From UBA7803 sp040219135 (GTDB taxonomy: Bacteria > Pseudomonadota > Gammaproteobacteria > Pseudomonadales > Azotimanducaceae), in NCBI GenBank assembly GCA_040219135.1, contig JAVJTA010000003.1, positions 434,001-498,000 of the forward strand: a stretch of DNA of 64,000 bases, read 5' to 3'. Below, piece by piece: positions 59,063-64,000 of the stretch; position 1 is the stretch's first letter; every line of letters begins with the position of its first letter. The notes beneath the pieces were generated by a model. It did no database searches. It was given only the letters and a program-made list of their open reading frames with translations, and was not told where the DNA came from. Made by a program: the position numbers and the translations under genes.

Positions 59063-59875
59063 TTGCTCCGCGCACGCATCATCACCGCCGTCATCCTCGC
59101 GCCGCTGGTGATCGCGGCGATCTATCTTCTGCCGCTGGCCGGCTACGCGCTGTTCTTCTGGCTCATCGCCGCCGCAGGTACCTACGAATGGGCCGGTCTC
59201 GCCGGTCTCGTCGGACGTGGTGCGCGCATCGCCTGCCTGATTCCACTGGCGGTTCTTGCCCTGGTCACCTGGCAGTTCCCCCAGTACTGGCAGTGGGTCC
59301 TGTGGCTGGGCGCCGCATTCTGGGCGCTCGCAGCCGTTGCCGTGATCGCCTACCCGCGGGGCGGGCGTCTTTGCGTTCACGCGGCGCTGGCGATTCCCGC
59401 GGGCCTGATCGTCGGCTGGGCGGCGTGGATGGGCCTGGTGGTCATCCGCGCGGAGCCGGGCGGCGCGAACTGGGTGCTGTGGCTGCTGTTCCTGGTCTGG
59501 GGCGCCGACATCGGCGCCTACTTCGCCGGCCGTCGCTTCGGCAGGCGCAAGCTGGCGCCGCAGGTGAGTCCAGGCAAAACCTGGGAGGGTTTGATCGGCG
59601 GCATCGTCGTCAGCCTGTTGCTGACCCTCGTCATGCTGGTGCCGATGGGCGCTTTCGCGCTGTGGTGGGTGCCGGTGATCGTCGGTCTGGTGGTGGTGTC
59701 CGTGTTCGGCGATCTGTTCGAGAGCGTAATGAAGCGCGCTCGCGGGGTGAAGGATTCGGGCGCGCTGCTGCCGGGCCATGGCGGGGTGCTCGACCGCATC
59801 GACTCGGTCGTGGCGGTCCTTCCCGTGTTTGCGGTGGTGCTCGTCACCGTCCACCAGGTTCCGTGGGTTCCCTGA
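59063..59875 (+). CDS. cdsA: Phosphatidate cytidylyltransferase CdsA
   Basis: 270 residues from TTG 59063. Polytopic membrane enzyme producing CDP-diacylglycerol. About seven hydrophobic segments, then LFLVWGADIGAYFAGRRFGR, SPGKTWEGLIGG, and the family signature KRARGVKDSGALLPGHGGVL-DRIDS near the C-terminus. Seven bases after uppS; a 172-nt gap separates it from rseP where dxr sits in Pseudomonas. Confidence 0.94.
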   Translation: MLRARIITAVILAPLVIAAIYLLPLAGYALFFWLIAAAGTYEWAGLAGLVGRGARIACLIPLAVLALVTWQFPQYWQWVLWLGAAFWALAAVAVIAYPRGGRLCVHAALAIPAGLIVGWAAWMGLVVIRAEPGGANWVLWLLFLVWGADIGAYFAGRRFGRRKLAPQVSPGKTWEGLIGGIVVSLLLTLVMLVPMGAFALWWVPVIVGLVVVSVFGDLFESVMKRARGVKDSGALLPGHGGVLDRIDSVVAVLPVFAVVLVTVHQVPWVP

Positions 59876-60047
59876 TTCCGGGGTGAACGGGCGCTGCGGC
59901 GGCCGGATCGGCAGCCATTTGCGCACGCGATTGCGCGTCGCAGGCGACTTCCCGATCGTATATCATCGCCGCCCGTTGGCCGCCGCGCATCGGCACCCTC
60001 CGCCTGGTGCTGCAAGAACTTACGCGGAATGGAAGGGTCTCACCTAC

Positions 60048-61382
60048 GTGATTGAATTTCTGCAATATCCGCTGGCGCTGCTCGTCACCTTAGGGGTGCT
60101 GGTGACGTTCCATGAGCTCGGTCACTTCCTCGTGGCTCGATGGTCCGGCGTGCGCGTAGTGCGGTTCTCGGTCGGCTTCGGTCGGCCCATCTGGTCGCGC
60201 TTCGATCGCCATGGAACCGAGTTCGCCATTGCCGCCATTCCGCTGGGCGGCTACGTGCGCATGCTCGATGAACAGGAACCCGGCGTCATCGAGGTCGAGC
60301 GGCGCCCGGGCGACGTGTCCTACAACGAGCTGACGGTGGGCTGGCGGATCGCCATTGCCGCCGCCGGGCCGCTCGCCAACTTCCTGCTGGCGGTCCTGGT
60401 CTACTGGCTGCTGTTCGTGGTTGGCAGCACCACCATTGCACCGATGCTCGGCGACGTCCCGGAAGGCACGCCGGCGGCCGGCGCGGGGCTGAAAGGCGGC
60501 GAGGAGATCGTCAGCGTCGACGACGAGCCGACCCTCAGCTGGCAGCAGGTCACCATGGCGCTGGCCGCCCGGCTGGGCGAATCCGGAGACATCGTTCTGG
60601 GCGTTCGCGAGCCGGGGTCGGAAAGCACCATGACGGTGCGGCTGCCGGTGACTTCGTGGAATCGCGGCGAAGACGAACCGGACCTCCTGGAGTCCCTCGG
60701 CATCGCGCCTGCCTTGCCCGCCGTCATGGGTCAGGTACTTCCCGACGGCCCCGCCGAGCGTGCCGGGTTGCGGCGGTTCGACCGGATCCTCACCGTGGAC
60801 GGCGAGCCGGTCGAGAGCTGGTCCGAATGGGTCGACGTGGTTCAGCAGTCGCCGGGGCGGACGCTGGCTCTTACGCTGCGTCGCGATGGCCGGGAAGTCT
60901 CGATCGACGTGCGACCGGATGCCCGGGAGGCGGCGGACGGCGAGGTGGGCTACGTCGGCGTGGCGCCACATACCAACCAGATGCGCTACGGGCCGCTGGC
61001 CGCGGTGCCGCGCAGTCTGACCGAGACCTGGGACAAGACCGCGCTGACCCTCGGCCTGCTGAAGAAAATGGTCACCGGTGACGTTTCGATGAAGAATCTC
61101 AGCGGGCCCATCACCATCGCCAAGGTGGCAGGGGATTCGGCTCGCTCCGGATGGCGGTTTTTCCTCGGCGTGCTCGCGCTATTGAGCATCTCCCTCGGCG
61201 TGTTGAACCTGCTGCCGATTCCCATTCTCGACGGCGGCCACATTCTGTTCTGCGCCGCGGAGGCGGCAACCGGCCGACCGGTGTCCGAACGGATTCAGAT
61301 CGTCGGCACGCAGATCGGGCTGTTTCTGGTGGCGGGGTTGATGATCCTCGCCCTGTACAACGACCTTTCCCGATTGTTTTAG
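60048..61382 (+). CDS. rseP: Site-2 intramembrane metalloprotease RseP
   Basis: 444 residues from GTG 60048. Cleaves RseA inside the membrane after the first periplasmic cut, releasing RpoE (rpoE-rseA lie at 23.7-25.2 kb). Zinc ligands H22-E-L-G-H26 in VTFHELGHFLVARW and D395 in NLLPIPILDGGHILF; two PDZ domains between them (GDVPEGTPAAGAGLKGGEEI and VLPDGPAERAGLRRFDRIL). Four membrane segments. An in-frame upstream extension is unlikely because GGAAGG lies just before the GTG. Confidence 0.95.
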   Translation: MIEFLQYPLALLVTLGVLVTFHELGHFLVARWSGVRVVRFSVGFGRPIWSRFDRHGTEFAIAAIPLGGYVRMLDEQEPGVIEVERRPGDVSYNELTVGWRIAIAAAGPLANFLLAVLVYWLLFVVGSTTIAPMLGDVPEGTPAAGAGLKGGEEIVSVDDEPTLSWQQVTMALAARLGESGDIVLGVREPGSESTMTVRLPVTSWNRGEDEPDLLESLGIAPALPAVMGQVLPDGPAERAGLRRFDRILTVDGEPVESWSEWVDVVQQSPGRTLALTLRRDGREVSIDVRPDAREAADGEVGYVGVAPHTNQMRYGPLAAVPRSLTETWDKTALTLGLLKKMVTGDVSMKNLSGPITIAKVAGDSARSGWRFFLGVLALLSISLGVLNLLPIPILDGGHILFCAAEAATGRPVSERIQIVGTQIGLFLVAGLMILALYNDLSRLF

Positions 61383-61462
61383 TGCGCTTGGCCGTGACTT
61401 TTTGCAGGTATAGAGCCCCTGAGAAGCGCCAGCACTTGCACCGGTTTCGCTGAGGGGACGAG

Positions 61463-63817
61463 ATGAGGGGTACTCGCGGCTTCCTGTGTTGTCTGTTGCT
61501 GTGGTCGAGCGCCGCGCTCGCCGACGTGTTCACGATTTCGGATATCCGCCTGCAGGGCTTGCAGCGGGTGAGTGCGGGAACCGTGTTCAACCTGCTTCCG
61601 GTCAACGTCGGCGACACCGTCGACGAGCTGTCCATCCGCCAGCTCATCCGGATCCTGTTCGAGTCGGGTTATTTCAACGATATCCGCATGGCGCGGGACG
61701 ACGACGTCCTGGTGATCACGGTGGCAGAACGGCCCGCCATCGAGAGCATCGAGATCGACGGCAACAAGGCGATCAAGACCGAGGCGCTGCTGGAAGGGCT
61801 CGGTCAGCAGGGGCTGAAGGAGGGCGAGATCTTCAAGCAGGCCACCCTGGAGCGGGTCGGTATCGAGCTGGAGCGCCAGTACGTCGCTCAGGGGCGTTAC
61901 GGTGCCAGCCTCGTCACCGAGATCGAAGAGCTGCCGAGAAACCGGGTGGCGATCAAGATCGACATCGAAGAAGGCAAGAACTCGGGCATCCAGCACATCA
62001 ACGTCGTGGGCGCCGACGTTTTCTCTCAGGAAGAACTGCTCGATGTGCTGGAGCTTCAGCACCCCAGCCTGTTTTCCTTCTACCGCAACGACGACAAGTA
62101 CTCGCGCGAGAAGCTGTCGGGCGATCTGGAGAAACTCGAGTCCTTCTACAAGGACCGCGGCTACGTGGAGTTCGAGATCGAGTCCACTCAGGTGAGCATC
62201 ACTCCGGACCGCCGCCAGGTGTACATCTCCATGAATGTGGAGGAAGGCGACAAGTTCACGGTGCGCAAAGTCAATCTGGTTGGCGAGCTCAACGACATCC
62301 GGCCGGAGGATCTGCGACAGCTTTTCGTCGTGGCGCCGGACCAGGTGTTTTCCCAGGCCCTCGTGACCGCCACCGAGGAACGCATCACTCAGGCGCTCGG
62401 CAATTCCGGATACACCTTCGCCACCGCCAGCGGCGTGCCCAAGATCAACGAAGACGGCACGGTGGACGTGGAGTTCTTCGTCGACGCCGGAAATCGCGCC
62501 TATGTCCGACGGGTGACGTTCTCGGGCAACACGGTGACTCAGGACGAGGTGCTGCGACGGGAGATGCGGCAGATGGAAGGCGGCTGGGCATCCACCGCGC
62601 AGATCGATCTGTCGAAGATCCGCCTGGAGCGGCTCGGCTACTTCCGTGAGGTCAACGTGGAGACGCCCGAGGTGCCGGGTACCGACGATCAGATCGACGT
62701 CGACTTCGCGGTCGAGGAGCAGCCGTCGTCGAGCATCTCCGCAACCCTGGGCTACTCCCAGGGTTTCGGCCTGATCCTCGGGGCGAACTATCAGGCGAAC
62801 AACGTGCTGGGCACGGGCAACACGCTTGGCGCGGGCGTCTCCTACTCGCGCTTTCAACGCTCGGCGAACTTCAGCTACTTCGATCCCTATTTCACCCTCG
62901 ACGGGATCAGCCGCGGATTCAACGTGTTCTTCCGGGAGTCGAATTTCGACGAGGCCAACATCGCACGCTTTACCACCAACTCCTACGGCGCGGGCCTCAA
63001 CTTCGGCTTCCCCATCGGGGAGACCCGGCGGATCAACTTCGGCGGGACCGTCGAGTACACGGACATCACCGAGGGTGCGTTCCCTGCCCAGGAGATCTCC
63101 GAATTCATCGAAGAGAACGGTAACGACGCGCTGAACTACAAGCTGAACCTGTCCTGGAGCAGCTCGACGTTGAACCGCGGCCTGTTTCCGACGCGCGGGC
63201 GCGCGCAGTCGCTCGCCTTCGAAGTTGCCGTGCCGGGGAGCGATCTGCAGTTCTACAAGCTCACCTACCAGGGTCAGATGTACTTCCCCATCGCCCGGTC
63301 CTGGACCGTTCGGCTGCGGACCGAGCTGGGCTACGGGGATGGCTACGGCGGCACCGAAGGGCTGCCGTTCTACGAGCACTTCTTCTCCGGCGGCTTCGGG
63401 TCCGTGCGTGGTTTCGAGACGAACACGCTGGGACCGCGCAGCACCGACCCGGAGATCGACTTCGACGGCGACGGCGTCCCGGATACGCTGTTCCGTCGCG
63501 ATCCGCCGCCGTTCGGAGGCAACCTGTTAACCGAAGCCAGTGCAGAGCTGATCTTTCCGTTGCCGTTCATCGAAGACAACCGCCAGTTCCGACCCGTGCT
63601 GTTCTTCGACGTCGGCAACGTGTTCAACACCGATTGTCCGGAGGTCAGCGTCATCTGCAGCAGCTTCGACGAGGCTGATCTGCGCTACTCCGTGGGCGTT
63701 GCTGTCACCTGGATCACCGGACTCGGGCCGATGACGTTCGGTCTGGCGAAGCCGTTCAACGACGATGAATTCGATCAGACCGAAATATTTCAGTTTGAAC
63801 TGGGCCGGACGTTCTGA
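61463..63817 (+). CDS. bamA: Outer membrane assembly factor BamA
   Basis: 784 residues with signal peptide (GFLCCLLLWSSAALADVF). Five POTRA domains (about 25-420: FTISDIRLQGLQRVSAGTV, ESIEIDGNKAIKTEALLEGL, and so on), then the Omp85 barrel with the VRGF motif in GGFGSVRGFETNTLGP and the C-terminal aromatic signature FQFELGRTF for barrel insertion. Core of the BAM machine. ATG 61463 after GAGGGGACGAG; 80 nt from rseP. Confidence 0.97.
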   Translation: MRGTRGFLCCLLLWSSAALADVFTISDIRLQGLQRVSAGTVFNLLPVNVGDTVDELSIRQLIRILFESGYFNDIRMARDDDVLVITVAERPAIESIEIDGNKAIKTEALLEGLGQQGLKEGEIFKQATLERVGIELERQYVAQGRYGASLVTEIEELPRNRVAIKIDIEEGKNSGIQHINVVGADVFSQEELLDVLELQHPSLFSFYRNDDKYSREKLSGDLEKLESFYKDRGYVEFEIESTQVSITPDRRQVYISMNVEEGDKFTVRKVNLVGELNDIRPEDLRQLFVVAPDQVFSQALVTATEERITQALGNSGYTFATASGVPKINEDGTVDVEFFVDAGNRAYVRRVTFSGNTVTQDEVLRREMRQMEGGWASTAQIDLSKIRLERLGYFREVNVETPEVPGTDDQIDVDFAVEEQPSSSISATLGYSQGFGLILGANYQANNVLGTGNTLGAGVSYSRFQRSANFSYFDPYFTLDGISRGFNVFFRESNFDEANIARFTTNSYGAGLNFGFPIGETRRINFGGTVEYTDITEGAFPAQEISEFIEENGNDALNYKLNLSWSSSTLNRGLFPTRGRAQSLAFEVAVPGSDLQFYKLTYQGQMYFPIARSWTVRLRTELGYGDGYGGTEGLPFYEHFFSGGFGSVRGFETNTLGPRSTDPEIDFDGDGVPDTLFRRDPPPFGGNLLTEASAELIFPLPFIEDNRQFRPVLFFDVGNVFNTDCPEVSVICSSFDEADLRYSVGVAVTWITGLGPMTFGLAKPFNDDEFDQTEIFQFELGRTF

Positions 63818-63825
63818 TGTAGAAT
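63795..63825 (+). promoter_or_regulatory. Candidate promoter upstream of skp
   Basis: TTGAAC (63795-63800) and TAGAAT (63820-63825) with a long 19-nt spacer, straddling the bamA stop. It could provide separate transcription of the downstream gene. Confidence 0.35.
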
Positions 63826-63963
63826 CGCCAGCCTTTTCGGTCGACACCAGTTAACCCCGGCAGCGCCGGTCGTGCCAGCGATGTCGACACGAGTGCAGAG
63901 ACAAATACGGCAACGAAGTCCGCTACGAGCGCGGCAAACAGTGCAAAGCGAAGGAGTGGAAAG

Positions 63964-64000
63964 GTGAGAGGGAAGTATCTGAACTGGTCGCTACTGGCAG
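63964..64000 (+). CDS. skp: Probable periplasmic chaperone Skp (OmpH family), first 12 codons only
   Basis: GTG 63964 with AAGGAG 8 nt upstream opens VRGKYLNWSLLA, a charged then hydrophobic start like a signal peptide, and runs off the window. skp follows bamA in most gammaproteobacteria. The call is by position and signal-peptide character only. Confidence 0.5.
   Translation, partial: MRGKYLNWSLLA

Overview
This window is a high-GC chromosomal stretch packed with housekeeping genes. Its gene orders are typical of Gammaproteobacteria: corB-ypjD / ffh-rpsP-rimM-trmD-rplS, xerD-dsbC-(hom)-recJ-prfB-lysS, nadB / rpoE-rseA-rseB-rseC-mucD, lepA-lepB-rnc-era-recO, rlmD-relA, map-glnD-dapC-dapD-dapE, and rpsB-tsf-pyrH-frr-uppS-cdsA-rseP-bamA-skp. 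A mucD-type protease at the end of the sigma-E operon, hom beside recJ, and the dapC-dapD-dapE set resemble Pseudomonas-like or other deep-branching gammaproteobacterial lineages more than enterics. The genus cannot be named from the sequence alone. There are no rRNA or tRNA genes, CRISPR arrays, prophages or transposase genes.

Layout. 1-1.4 kb: 3' part of leuA. 1.5-4.1 kb (minus): ypjD-corB-yjbR. 4.2-7.7 kb: ffh, rpsP-rimM-trmD-rplS. 7.7-16 kb: xerD, dsbC, hom, recJ, prfB (with the programmed +1 frameshift), lysS, ung. 16.5-19.4 kb: a three-gene valine-catabolism operon. 19.4-22 kb: HDOD gene and ygfZ (minus) facing sdhE-ygfX (plus). 21.9-28.1 kb: nadB facing the envelope-stress operon rpoE-rseA-rseB-rseC-mucD. 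28.2-37.6 kb: lepA-lepB-DUF4845-rnc-era-recO-rlmD-relA, then adk. 38-38.7 kb: a lysine/alanine-rich histone H1-like gene preceded by a repeat-rich leader. 38.8-41.5 kb: moeA facing tsaB-rsmJ. 41.5-55 kb (minus): map-glnD-dapC-dapD-dapE-gspN-gspC-gspD-plsB, joining lysine/peptidoglycan precursor synthesis, nitrogen sensing, part of a type II secretion system and phospholipid synthesis. 55.2-64 kb: rpsB through bamA, with the first codons of a probable skp.

How the genes fit together. Envelope biogenesis and its surveillance dominate: BamA (and probably Skp) build the outer membrane, RseP, RseA, RseB and RseC with RpoE sense damage, and MucD/DegP, DsbC and LepB handle periplasmic folding, proteolysis and secretion. 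The other large theme is translation and RNA maturation (S2, S16, L19, EF-Ts, RF2, RRF, LepA, RimM, TrmD, RlmD, RsmJ, RNase III, Era, TsaB).

Most notable observations. (1) Two long intergenic regions 34 kb apart (about 15991-16391 and 49855-50218) hold copies of the same unannotated composite element made of two long hairpins. In hairpin 1 the 18-bp stem differs between copies at many positions, yet five base pairs are changed on both sides so that pairing is kept, and the loop is exactly 60 nt in both copies. (2) rnc has no ATG/GTG/TTG start codon upstream of its conserved N-terminus. The preceding DUF4845 gene ends in a UGA-C context from which a +1 shift would enter rnc. (3) Short tandem arrays lie upstream of rseA, dsbC and the H1-like gene. 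(4) dxr is missing from its usual place in the frr-uppS-cdsA-rseP cluster.
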